Assembly: GCF_049532905.1 (NCBI RefSeq)
Contig: NZ_CP064032.1
Location: 4,092,001 to 4,156,000 of the forward strand
From: Dyella_B nitratireducens
Lineage (GTDB): Bacteria > Pseudomonadota > Gammaproteobacteria > Xanthomonadales > Rhodanobacteraceae
DNA length: 64,000 bases
Reading direction: 5' to 3'
The notes beneath the pieces are model-generated. The model did no database searches and had not been told where the DNA came from. It saw nothing but the letters and a program-made list of their open reading frames with translations. Shown piece by piece: positions 26,690-35,346 of the stretch. Both the position numbers and the translations under genes were made by a program. Positions within the stretch are counted from its first letter, which is position 1; each line of letters starts with the position of its first letter.

Positions 26690-28108
26690 TCACTGCTGCC
26701 AGACCACGTCGCCATCCACCGCATATAAACGGCAGTCCCGATGCTTCGCGTTGCATTTCGCGAGGGCGTAGGCCACCGGATCGGCGCCTAATGCCGCAGC
26801 ATCCCAGCCGCCATCGGCAGCGATGACAAAAGCACGTGGCCGGGGCATGGCGAGGAATTTCTCATAGGCTGCACGCCCTTTCGCATCGAGATACGGTACG
26901 GCCTGCTCATTGGCAAGCGGGGCGAAATGCGTAGGTGGGGGAACGGGAGTCGGGCGCGTCCACACGACGTCATTGTCGACTGCATAAAGCCTGCAATCGG
27001 GGCTCCTCTGACTACACAGTTGCAACGCTCGTGCGATGGGATCAAAGCCTTCCGAAGCCTCACTCGCACCGTGCATGCCGATGGCCAGCGCCCTGGGTAA
27101 CGGTTTAGCGAGAAATTTTTGGTAATACGCCGCGGCCTGGTCCGGATGAACACTCAGGTACGGCAGCGCCTGCACATCATCCAGCGCCGCATAGTGGCTC
27201 GGTGGCGGAGCCGGCGTGGGCAGGTATGCGGGATAAACGAGTGTGCTCGGCAAACCAACGCGCGCAAGAAACGCATCCAGCTTCGGCATCCACAGATTCA
27301 GGCCCGCACCCGAGCCGAGCAGATTGTGCGAGTTGTTTTCGAACTTGCCATAGGCAACCAGTTCCGCCGGCGCTCCTTCGGCCGTGTAGCGCTCGAACAT
27401 CGCATGCCAGACCGGTGTCGCAAACAATGCGTCGTTGTCACCGAAGAACCAGATCGAAGGCGTGGATGCTCGCGTACCAAGCGCACCTGCCGCCGCAATC
27501 AGCGCCTTGTCAGGATTACGACAATCCGATGCCTTCATGCCACCTGCAAAACTCACCAGGCCTTTAACACCAGGCTCGTTGAGCGTGCCGAAAGCCAAGG
27601 TGTTCCATCCACCAAAACTCTGTCCCGCCACCACGATCCGTGAACCATCGATATAAGGCTGCTGCTTCAAATACCCGATTACCGCGCGTATATCCTTCGC
27701 GGCTTCAAGGCCAGTCTCAACAAAGTCACAACCATGCGCATGAATATGCCCGCCCGATCCGGCATAGCCACGCATCATCGGCAACGCCACTGCATAGCCA
27801 CGCGAGAGGAAGTAATAAGCCGAGAAGGTCAGGTGATATCGAGGCTGCTCCGCGGGCGGCAGATCCGACGTGGAGCCGTGGTTCATGACCGCCAGAGGAA
27901 ATGGCCCTGGACCGTCCGGAGTGTAAACCGTCATGACCAAGGTAACGAGATCGCCTGGGTCACTCGCCACATGAAGTATGCGCTCGTGCTGCAGCATCGC
28001 TGCGGGAGCTTTGTTGGCGTCGGAGATGTCCTCTGCGCTGACCAAAGAGGCCGCCAAGAACAACGCGATCAACGCCAATAGCAACTGCTTGTTACCGACA
28101 ATCTTCAT
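26690..28108 (-). CDS. Secreted alpha/beta hydrolase with duplicated C-terminal domain
   Basis: 472-residue exported hydrolase of the dienelactone hydrolase/prolyl oligopeptidase type. It has a signal peptide (LLLALIALFLAASLVSAED), an N-terminal hydrolase domain with the nucleophile elbow VVAGQSFGGWNTLAFG near 165-180 and FGDNDALFATPVWH carrying the acid. The C-terminal 170 residues are two copies of about 80 residues, each ending in a CRLYAVDNDVVW or CRLYAVDGDVVW motif and containing APL/ALDDVQALPYL and a PRA(F/L)xI strand. The duplicated part is not a domain I can name. It lies downstream of the sulfotransferase and the giant secreted proteins. Confidence 0.75.
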   Translation of the reverse strand: MKIVGNKQLLLALIALFLAASLVSAEDISDANKAPAAMLQHERILHVASDPGDLVTLVMTVYTPDGPGPFPLAVMNHGSTSDLPPAEQPRYHLTFSAYYFLSRGYAVALPMMRGYAGSGGHIHAHGCDFVETGLEAAKDIRAVIGYLKQQPYIDGSRIVVAGQSFGGWNTLAFGTLNEPGVKGLVSFAGGMKASDCRNPDKALIAAAGALGTRASTPSIWFFGDNDALFATPVWHAMFERYTAEGAPAELVAYGKFENNSHNLLGSGAGLNLWMPKLDAFLARVGLPSTLVYPAYLPTPAPPPSHYAALDDVQALPYLSVHPDQAAAYYQKFLAKPLPRALAIGMHGASEASEGFDPIARALQLCSQRSPDCRLYAVDNDVVWTRPTPVPPPTHFAPLANEQAVPYLDAKGRAAYEKFLAMPRPRAFVIAADGGWDAAALGADPVAYALAKCNAKHRDCRLYAVDGDVVWQQ

Positions 28109-28175
28109 AGAGCTCTGGTCCTGAGCAGATTTTTACACCGCTACTTTCACTGCATATTTTTCAAGCAACCAGCCA

Positions 28176-29006
28176 TCAAAGCACTGCAACCTTCTTCGTA
28201 TTCAACTTTTCGCTCTCCCAGAAATTCATGTCCGCATATTTCATGAAAATATCGGGTGGAAGAAGCGTAGGGCGATTTCGCTCCTCAACCTTTCGCTTTA
28301 CGGTATGAAGACCAGGCATTCCCAATCTTCGGTCGAACTCGTCTTCGGCGTATTCGACATTCTCAAAATCATGCTTAAACGAGGGCTCGCCGAGGAAATC
28401 GTAAAGGCGACCGATAACACTTGAAGGGTTTCTAACCAGAGACTCGTACCTCATGACAATGAGTTTATCGGCGTACGCACCAAACCATGCTTCGCGCAAC
28501 GAGCCCCAGGGAAGCCCGACAAGCCCTCGCTCCGAATCCATCAGGTCTTTTACTCGCCCATAAACGTTGCGCGCACTTTTGCTCTGAAACATTCCCGAGA
28601 CATGGGTTGGGTTGCGCCGAACGAGCTGCTCGACACTATCGATCACCCATGGTACTTCTCGCACGCAACAGATCACCTTGGCTTGAGGAAACAGAGCGTT
28701 CAGCAGCGAGAGCTTCGCCGTCCATGTGCGATTCGTATCGAAGATCAGCTTATCTTGCTCGATATCATCGTGGTGATATGCGCCGAACAAGCTATGCAAT
28801 ACACGATGCCGACGTTCGTCCCCAAAGAACGACGCATATTCGCTTGCCCCGCTCATCTTGGGAAGCACTGCATTGAAGAACGACGCCACCGGACTACTCA
28901 TGCCGGCGGAGAACCGTTGATTTTGCCGAAGAATAGCGGATAACAGCGTTGAGCCAGATCTCGGCAACCCTGATATGAAATGTACGGAATGGTTACAGGA
29001 CTGCAT
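28176..29006 (-). CDS. Sulfotransferase family protein
   Basis: 276-residue enzyme expected to use PAPS. The N-terminus has the 5'-phosphosulfate-binding loop FISGLPRSGSTLLSAILRQN, and VMRYESLVRNPSSVIGRLYDFLGE carries the 3'-phosphate-binding part. No signal peptide is evident. Base composition is more AT-rich than in the housekeeping genes around it. It follows the second giant protein gene on the same strand. Substrate unknown; a secreted or surface molecule modified by sulfation is a guess. Confidence 0.8.
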   Translation of the reverse strand: MQSCNHSVHFISGLPRSGSTLLSAILRQNQRFSAGMSSPVASFFNAVLPKMSGASEYASFFGDERRHRVLHSLFGAYHHDDIEQDKLIFDTNRTWTAKLSLLNALFPQAKVICCVREVPWVIDSVEQLVRRNPTHVSGMFQSKSARNVYGRVKDLMDSERGLVGLPWGSLREAWFGAYADKLIVMRYESLVRNPSSVIGRLYDFLGEPSFKHDFENVEYAEDEFDRRLGMPGLHTVKRKVEERNRPTLLPPDIFMKYADMNFWESEKLNTKKVAVL

Positions 29007-29087
29007 TTTTCTTTCTCTTGGAATCGATAAGCATGGGCGTTAATCACGCCTTAACACGCGCAGGCACTACTTGCGTGCACTGGGGAT

Positions 29088-29114
29088 CCCTGCATGGCGT
29101 ATCGCCATGCAGGG
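29088..29114. repeat. Perfect 12-bp hairpin after the second giant gene
   Basis: CCCTGCATGGCG (29088-29099) and CGCCATGCAGGG (29103-29114) with a TAT loop, just beyond the stop of the giant protein gene. No U-tract follows on the minus strand, so factor-dependent stabilisation or weak termination is more likely than a strong terminator. Confidence 0.55.
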
Positions 29115-29130
29115 CCTTTCTGCATTTCAC

Positions 29131-30150
29131 TTATACCGCTCTAGCATGGCTCAAGCTGCCTACCAGCAAATGCTCCTTCTGCAGATACAGCTCCGCCATC
29201 GGATTGAGATCGATCCCCTGCTCACCTGCATCGAACGTGCTCATCGCCTGCACCAGCTGATGCACCTGAGATAGCTCAGCGTTGCTGCTGGATGTGTTGG
29301 CGTAGAGCTTCTGCACATTGGTCGCGTCGGTGGCACTGATGGCTTGGTTATCCGTACCCAGCATCGCATTCATGATCGACCCAGCCACATCGGTGTCCGT
29401 CAATCCCAATGCATGCCCGATCTCATGCAAGACCACCTGCTCGAACGTGGCATCCGTATTGGCATACGTCAGCTGACCACTGGCGTTGCTCGTGAGTGCC
29501 GCCTGGTTCGGATCTTCCAACGCCACGTTGGCGCCGGTGAGCACGCCGGCCTCGCTGCTGTACTTGGTCAGGCCGATCTGGTTCGTGCTGGCCGGATTCA
29601 AATCGCTGAAGCCCACTTCGATATCGGCTTTGCTGCCGGCCGCCACTTCATCGAAGTTGAGGCCCGACGCCTTCGCCCAGGCCTGGAACGCTTGCGCTAC
29701 CGAGGCTTGTTCGGCGCTATTCGCGATGGCATCGCTATAGCCATTTCCAGCGCTGGCAAAGCTCCAGGTGATGGTCTTGTCCACCCACTTGGCACCTTCG
29801 TATACGCTGTCCGAATGCTCGGCCTTGGCAATTTGCGCGGCACTGGGATTCTTGTTCTTCCATTTCGTCATGCCATAGCCGTAATAACCCGTTCCTGGAT
29901 CCGAATAACCACCGCTGCCGGTCGGATCATCCCAATTGGAACCGGTATCGCTCGAGCCGCTGACGTAATCGCCGGTGTTCGTTCCATCGAAAGTAATCGA
30001 CGCATCCGACGCATCCACGGTGTCGTCGGTGCCGGTGATGGTGAAATCGTCACCTGAATTACCCACGATCTTGTCGTCCGACCCGTCGATGGTGACGCCA
30101 TCGTCACCGGACACGTCAACCGTGGCGTGGCTGATATCGATCAGGTCACC
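29131..30150. repeat. Segmental duplicate of the 3' end, copy in giant gene B
   Basis: The 3' kilobase of giant gene B is nearly identical to 34327-35346 in giant gene A, covering the beta-helix end, metzincin domain and secretion tail. High identity compared with the rest of the two genes suggests recent duplication or gene conversion. The boundary is approximate, where identity ends. Confidence 0.75.
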
Positions 30151-33100
30151 TTGACCGCTTAGCGAGACCTGATCATCCGAGCCGGTGACCGTGTCATCAC
30201 TGCCATCGATAGTGAAGTCATCCTGGCTGTCGGCATGCAGCGTGTCATCGGAACCACTGAAAAAGTCATTCTTGTCGCTGCCGTTCAACGACAACACGTC
30301 GCCCGACCCCATGCCGATAGCGTTGCCGCTGCCATCGATATCCACCTGGGCGTTGTCGGTGACCCAGATGCCACTATCCTGGCCATTGGCCATCGCATCG
30401 CCGTTGGCGATATTGCTGCCGATCACCGTGTCGGCGTTGCCACCCGTTCCATTGACCCAAACCAGTTCGTCCGAGCCGGCATCGATGGTATTGCCGCCGC
30501 CGGTAACGCCAATGCTGTCACCTGTCGTACCGGCGACCGTGTCGCCGCTACCCGTAACATTTACCTGCGTATTGTTGGCCACCCAGATGCCGCTGTCCTG
30601 GCCATTGGCCAACGTGTCGCCCGTCGCGATATCGCTGCCAATGACCGTATCGGCCGTACCGTTCGTCGCGTTGAGCCAGACCAATTCGTCAGCGCCGGCG
30701 TCAACCGTATTGCCGCCGCCATTGATGCCGATGCTGTCACCACTCGTACCCGCGATGGTGTCGCTGCTACCCGTGACATTTACCTGCGTATTGTTGGCCA
30801 CCCAAATACCGCTGTCCTGGCCGTTGGCCAACGTGTCGCCCGTCGCGATATCGCTGCCGACGACCGTATCGGCCGTACCGTTCGTCGCGTTGAGCCAGAC
30901 CAATTCGTCAGCGCCGGCGTCAACCGTATTGCTGCCGCCATTGATGCCGATGCTGTCACCACTCGTACCCGCGATGGTGTCGCTGCTACCCGTGACATTT
31001 ACCTGCGTATTGTTGGCCACCCAAATACCGCTGTCCTGGCCGTTGGCCAACGTGTCGCCCGTCGCGATATCGCTACCGACGACCGTATCGGCCGTACCGT
31101 TCGTCGCGTTGAGCCAGACCAATTCGTCAGCGCCGGCGTCAACCGTATTGCCACCGCCATTGACACCGATGCTGTCACCACTCGTGCCCGCGATGGTATT
31201 GCTGCTACCCGTAACATTTACCTGAGTATTGTTGGCCACCCAGATGCCGCTGTCCTGGCCGTTGGCCATCGTATCGCCCGTAGCGATATCACTGCCGATG
31301 ACTGTATCAGCCGTACCGTTCGTCGCATTGAGCCAGACCAATTCGTCCGAACCGGCGTCAACCGTATTGCCGCCGCCATTGACACCGATACTGTCACCAC
31401 TCGCGCCTCCGATGCTGTTGTCACTGCCTTCGACATTCACCTGGGCGTTGTTTGCCACCCAGATGCCGCTGCCCTGGCCATTGGCCATGGTGTCGCCTGT
31501 GGCGATTGCGCTGCCAACGACTGTGTCGGCTGTGCCGTTCGTTCCGTTGATCCAGACCAACTCGTCGGAGCCGGCGTCGATCGTATTCCCGCTACCAGTG
31601 ACGCCCATTCCATCACCGGTCGTTCCCTTCACAGTATTGTCACTGCCGAACGCGTTGACGAACGCATCCGTGCCAGCACTGATGTTTGCACCCGAACCAT
31701 TGATCGTATCGGTGTCGTCTGCAGCGACAGCAATCGTATCGCCGCTGCTAGAAAGCGTCAGCGATTGATTCGTACCGTTCATATCAACGGTATTGGCACC
31801 AGCAACGGTTCCGCTACTATCCGCGCCATCCAAAGCAATGGTATTGCCGGCCGATGTGACAGTTTCCCCGGTACCCGTGAGCGCAAGCGACGAATTGCTG
31901 CTGGCATCCAGGTTGAAGGTATCGTTGGAACCCGACACCGTGCCCATGAACTGGCCTGCACCACCGTTCAACCTGAAGCCGGAACCATTGAGCATCTCGC
32001 CGGTGTCACCGGCGCTGGTATTGACCGTGTCGCCGCTGGTATCCAAGGTCAGCGACTGATTTGCACTCTCCAAGCTGATCGTGTTGACGCCGGTCACCGT
32101 AGCACCGGCATCCGAGCCCATAAGACTGATTTGGTTACCTGTAGAGAACACGGACTGGCTCGCTCCACCCAACGTCAGGTCGGAGCTTGTATTGGAGACC
32201 AGGTAGATGGAATTGCCGATACCATCGACTGTGCCGGAGAAGCTGCCCCCAGCATTAATGATGGTCTGGTCACCATCAAAGGTGTTACCGGAATCACCAG
32301 CAGTATCGTTGATCGTCCCACCCATCGCGGTGACGGTATTGCCATTGCCTTGCACATCGGTCGTCGTGCCGCTACCGGAGGTGACATTATTGGCATTGCC
32401 GGTGATTGCAACTTGGCTCGCTGGAGCAGCCGATACGGTGGCGTTGCTGATGTCGTCTTGTGCGCCCTGGCCAAACAGATAGGCCGACTGCTGACCGGAA
32501 GGCGTGGTCTGGTTAAAAACGCACTTCGTTACCTGCGATGGACTAGAAGATCCGCTCAGGCTGAAAGTTCCGTTCGAAGTCTGGATGCCCTGCGCGCTCA
32601 GCGACCAACCGCCATCACCATTGGCATCGGGTGTGACGACAAAATTATTAGGCGTAACACTTGGCCAAGTGATCAGTGAATTATTGAGTCCTGCCGAATT
32701 GATGGTGGACGACGATCCGTTGCACAGCTGAACAGCCACACTGTCATCAATATATTGCTTATACGTGAGACTGGTTGCCGACGATGGATTTTGCGTCGAC
32801 ATCCAGTTAGCCGCTGCGGCCACCTGAGCTGCAGCGAGGCTCGGGTAGGATCCAATGGTGACTCCGTTTAGAACGTTTTGAAGACCACTGTTGTCATTGG
32901 CCGCCTGCACGTCAAATCCGGCGCCGTATTGGGCGGTGTTCCATTGATTGAATTCATTCGCCACATTGTATGAGGCTACCGAAGCGACCCCTTCCGCATT
33001 AAGGTCCGCGCTTTCTCCCTGTGACAGGCTCGTCGGATTTTGTGTGTACTGGCCACCTTGCGACACCGTATGTGCCACTTCGTGACCGATTTCCACTCCG

Positions 33101-33390
33101 ATGGCCTCCGCTTCGTTGACCCCGTCGTTTTGTGCAACGTTGATGGTCGTCGGATCAAAGTTGGCGAAGAAACTCGAAGATATGGTGGCCGTGCTCCCGG
33201 ATCCGGACGTATTTACCGGATCCTGATTGTTCGTCCCAATGACAAGTTTGTTATTTGCATTGGCGGTAAATGTATTGATCAAGCCAACCAGCGTGGGCGA
33301 GTTGTTCAATATCGGAATGAGGTCCATCAATTGCTGGTTGCCGCCCGTTGCCGCCTGAAAAGCGGATACGTTGATTGTAGGGTTTGACAC
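29131..33390 (-). CDS. Giant type I-secreted protein B with two HExxH domains and beta-helix-like repeats
   Basis: About 1419 residues. The GTG at 33390 (VSNPTINVSAFQ) is chosen because GGGAG lies six bases ahead; an ATG at 33474 is possible. No signal peptide. The N-terminal domain has HEVAH at residues 103-107 and a candidate third ligand Glu133 (LNAEGVASVASYN), gluzincin-like. A repetitive GSGNT-rich region follows, including six 73-residue units (DELVWLNATNGTADT). The C-terminal domain has HEIGHALGLTDTD at 1322 with a Met-turn SIMNAML, metzincin-like with Asp as third ligand. The last 60 residues are shared with protein A and are probably the secretion signal. No RTX nonapeptides seen. 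Transporter genes at 40818-44398 are the likely exporter. Confidence 0.75.
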   Translation of the reverse strand: MSNPTINVSAFQAATGGNQQLMDLIPILNNSPTLVGLINTFTANANNKLVIGTNNQDPVNTSGSGSTATISSSFFANFDPTTINVAQNDGVNEAEAIGVEIGHEVAHTVSQGGQYTQNPTSLSQGESADLNAEGVASVASYNVANEFNQWNTAQYGAGFDVQAANDNSGLQNVLNGVTIGSYPSLAAAQVAAAANWMSTQNPSSATSLTYKQYIDDSVAVQLCNGSSSTINSAGLNNSLITWPSVTPNNFVVTPDANGDGGWSLSAQGIQTSNGTFSLSGSSSPSQVTKCVFNQTTPSGQQSAYLFGQGAQDDISNATVSAAPASQVAITGNANNVTSGSGTTTDVQGNGNTVTAMGGTINDTAGDSGNTFDGDQTIINAGGSFSGTVDGIGNSIYLVSNTSSDLTLGGASQSVFSTGNQISLMGSDAGATVTGVNTISLESANQSLTLDTSGDTVNTSAGDTGEMLNGSGFRLNGGAGQFMGTVSGSNDTFNLDASSNSSLALTGTGETVTSAGNTIALDGADSSGTVAGANTVDMNGTNQSLTLSSSGDTIAVAADDTDTINGSGANISAGTDAFVNAFGSDNTVKGTTGDGMGVTGSGNTIDAGSDELVWINGTNGTADTVVGSAIATGDTMANGQGSGIWVANNAQVNVEGSDNSIGGASGDSIGVNGGGNTVDAGSDELVWLNATNGTADTVIGSDIATGDTMANGQDSGIWVANNTQVNVTGSSNTIAGTSGDSIGVNGGGNTVDAGADELVWLNATNGTADTVVGSDIATGDTLANGQDSGIWVANNTQVNVTGSSDTIAGTSGDSIGINGGSNTVDAGADELVWLNATNGTADTVVGSDIATGDTLANGQDSGIWVANNTQVNVTGSSDTIAGTSGDSIGINGGGNTVDAGADELVWLNATNGTADTVIGSDIATGDTLANGQDSGIWVANNTQVNVTGSGDTVAGTTGDSIGVTGGGNTIDAGSDELVWVNGTGGNADTVIGSNIANGDAMANGQDSGIWVTDNAQVDIDGSGNAIGMGSGDVLSLNGSDKNDFFSGSDDTLHADSQDDFTIDGSDDTVTGSDDQVSLSGQGDLIDISHATVDVSGDDGVTIDGSDDKIVGNSGDDFTITGTDDTVDASDASITFDGTNTGDYVSGSSDTGSNWDDPTGSGGYSDPGTGYYGYGMTKWKNKNPSAAQIAKAEHSDSVYEGAKWVDKTITWSFASAGNGYSDAIANSAEQASVAQAFQAWAKASGLNFDEVAAGSKADIEVGFSDLNPASTNQIGLTKYSSEAGVLTGANVALEDPNQAALTSNASGQLTYANTDATFEQVVLHEIGHALGLTDTDVAGSIMNAMLGTDNQAISATDATNVQKLYANTSSSNAELSQVHQLVQAMSTFDAGEQGIDLNPMAELYLQKEHLLVGSLSHARAV
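30343..31656. repeat. Six tandem 219-bp repeats in giant gene B
   Basis: Six units of 219 bp (73 residues), each encoding NTVDAGADELVWLNATNGT and DSGIWVANNTQVNVTGS or variants. The four middle units are most alike; the first and last are degenerate (DELVWINGTNG and DELVWVNGTGG). Boundaries are approximate. Confidence 0.85.
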
Positions 33391-33504
33391 TTTCTTCTCC
33401 CAGTTTGCGATCAACAGCCCGAAGTTGCATTTCGGCCCGTCCGTGCCCCTATGTGATGCCGACGGTGCAAGCACACATCGAAGTATTTACTAATAACGAA
33501 GCAA

Positions 33505-34173
33505 CTATTTGAGACCAACCACTTTGATTGATTCAACACAAGGCATGGTTATCGCTCCATTGTCGTAGTACACGACGAGCGCGGCAGATCCGTGTCTTTC
33601 TACAAACTCCGATCTCGATTTATATGTATTCGACATCGGATAACTAATAGAGCCCTGTAGTACAAAGCCCTTGTCAGTCAATAATTTCTGCGCTTTTTGC
33701 AAAGGAACGCAGCCCAAATCACCCCCAGCGATATTGAGCACAGAATACGCTCGCACCGGTTCGCCCTGAGCGCGTTCCCAACCCATCAATTTCCTGTTCG
33801 CGGGATAGCCGTCCAGTTGGATGCTTAGAGGCACTACTCTCTGGTTACCCTCGTACTTGACAACCAGATGCCCGTCCGCATCACGGTGCACAGAGGAAAA
33901 TGAAATTCCTAGTGAACGCTGCACCTGTTGGGGCGTGACATAGCCATGTCCCTCGACCACCATGGCGATCATGTTCTGCCAGAAGGCATCCACATCACGT
34001 GGCTCAGGCAACCCCGTGCCCGCACAGGGCAGCGCCGACTTGGGATCATGGTGGCACGAGAACGAAGCTGAGGCTTGATAGGGAGGAGCAGCATCTGTAG
34101 CTCGCACGACATCGCTACCGATCTGACCGGCGAAAACCATAAAACAAATTATCAGCACCTTACTCTGTTTCAT
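33505..34173 (-). CDS. Exported protein of unknown function paired with giant protein B
   Basis: 222 residues with a signal peptide (MKQSKVLIICFMVFAGQIGS) and a mature domain with FWQNMIAMVVEGHGYVTPQQ, SVLNIAGGDLGCVPLQKAQK and an ending YYDNGAITMPCVESIKVVG. Three Cys in the mature part could form disulfides. I recognise no family. It lies directly upstream of giant gene B with a gap of about 115 bases, as the 251-residue lipoprotein lies upstream of giant gene A, and the two share a pattern (W, GxVT, a Cys followed by QA, a C-terminal Cys). Position and export are compatible with a protease inhibitor or immunity-like protein; this is inference. Confidence 0.6.
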   Translation of the reverse strand: MKQSKVLIICFMVFAGQIGSDVVRATDAAPPYQASASFSCHHDPKSALPCAGTGLPEPRDVDAFWQNMIAMVVEGHGYVTPQQVQRSLGISFSSVHRDADGHLVVKYEGNQRVVPLSIQLDGYPANRKLMGWERAQGEPVRAYSVLNIAGGDLGCVPLQKAQKLLTDKGFVLQGSISYPMSNTYKSRSEFVERHGSAALVVYYDNGAITMPCVESIKVVGLK

Positions 34174-34326
34174 CGCTCGTCACTCTTGCATCTCGGATCC
34201 ACCCACCTTCGTTACAGCAAGATGGCATTGGCTGTATTAGTGCGCATGTAGACTTCCTTGGAATGCTGCCATAGCAAACCAAGAGACCTGCGTGCCTAGC
34301 TGGCGCACAGATCTCATTACCTTCAA

Positions 34327-35346
34327 CTATGCGGCTCGAACATGACTCAAGCTGCCTACCAGCGGTTGCTCCTTCTGCAGATACAGCTCCGCCATCGGAC
34401 TGAGATCGATCCCCTGCTCGCCCGCATCGAACGTGCTCATCGCCTGTACCAGCTGATGCACCTGAGATAGCTCAGCGTTGCTGCTGGATGTGTTGGCGTA
34501 GAGCTTCTGCACATTGGTCGCGTCGGTGGCACTGATGGCTTGGTTATCCGTACCCAACACCGCATTCATGATCGACCCAGCCACATCGGTATCCGCTAAT
34601 CCCAATGCATGCCCGATTTCATGCAAGGCCACCTGCTCGAACGTGGCATCTGTATTGGCGTACTCCAGCTGACCGCTAGCGTCGGTCGTGAGTGCCGCCT
34701 GGCTCGGGTCTTCCAATGCCACGTTGGCGCCGGTGAGCACGCCGGCCTGGCTGCTGTACTTGGTCAGGCCGATCTGGTTCGTGCTGGCCGGATTCAAATC
34801 GCTGAAGCCCACTTCGATATCGGCCTTGCTGCCGGCTGCCACTTCGTCGACGTTGAGACCCGATGCTTTTGCCCACGCCTGGAACGCCTGTGCTACCGCG
34901 GTCTGTTCGGCGCTATTCGTGATGGCATCGCTATAGCCATTTCCAGCGCTCGCAAAGCTCCAGGTGATGGTCTGGTCGGCCCACTTGGCTCCTTCGTATA
35001 CGCTGTCCGAATGCTCGGCCTTGGCAATTTGCGCAGCGCTGGGGCTCTTGTTCTTCCATTTCGTCAGGCCATAGCCGTAATAACCCGTTCCCGGGTCGGA
35101 ATAGCCGCCACTACCCGTGGGATCATCCCAGTTCGAACCCGAGTCACCCGAACCGCTGACGTAATCGCCCGTGTTCGTTCCATCGAAGGTGATCGACGCA
35201 TCCGACGCATCCACGGTGTCGTCGGTGCCGGTGATGGTGAAATCGTCACCCGAATTACCCACGATCTTGTCGTCCGACCCGTCGATAGTGACGCCATCGT
35301 CGCCGGATACATCAATCGTGGCGTGGCTGATGTCTATGGTGTCGCC
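34327..35346. repeat. Segmental duplicate of the 3' end, copy in giant gene A
   Basis: Partner of 29131-30150: nearly the same sequence over about 1 kb, encoding the metzincin-like domain and C-terminal tail. Differences are scattered single bases. Confidence 0.75.

Noticed and set aside
30235..32679. 814-codon open frame opposite the repeats of giant gene B
   Set aside because: It follows the repeat unit of the coding strand with no gene-like features; the same occurs over the repeats in gene A.
29131..33390. RTX toxin call for the giant proteins
   Set aside because: The GGxGxDxUx calcium-binding nonapeptides are not present; repeats are GSGNT-rich and of 73-residue period.
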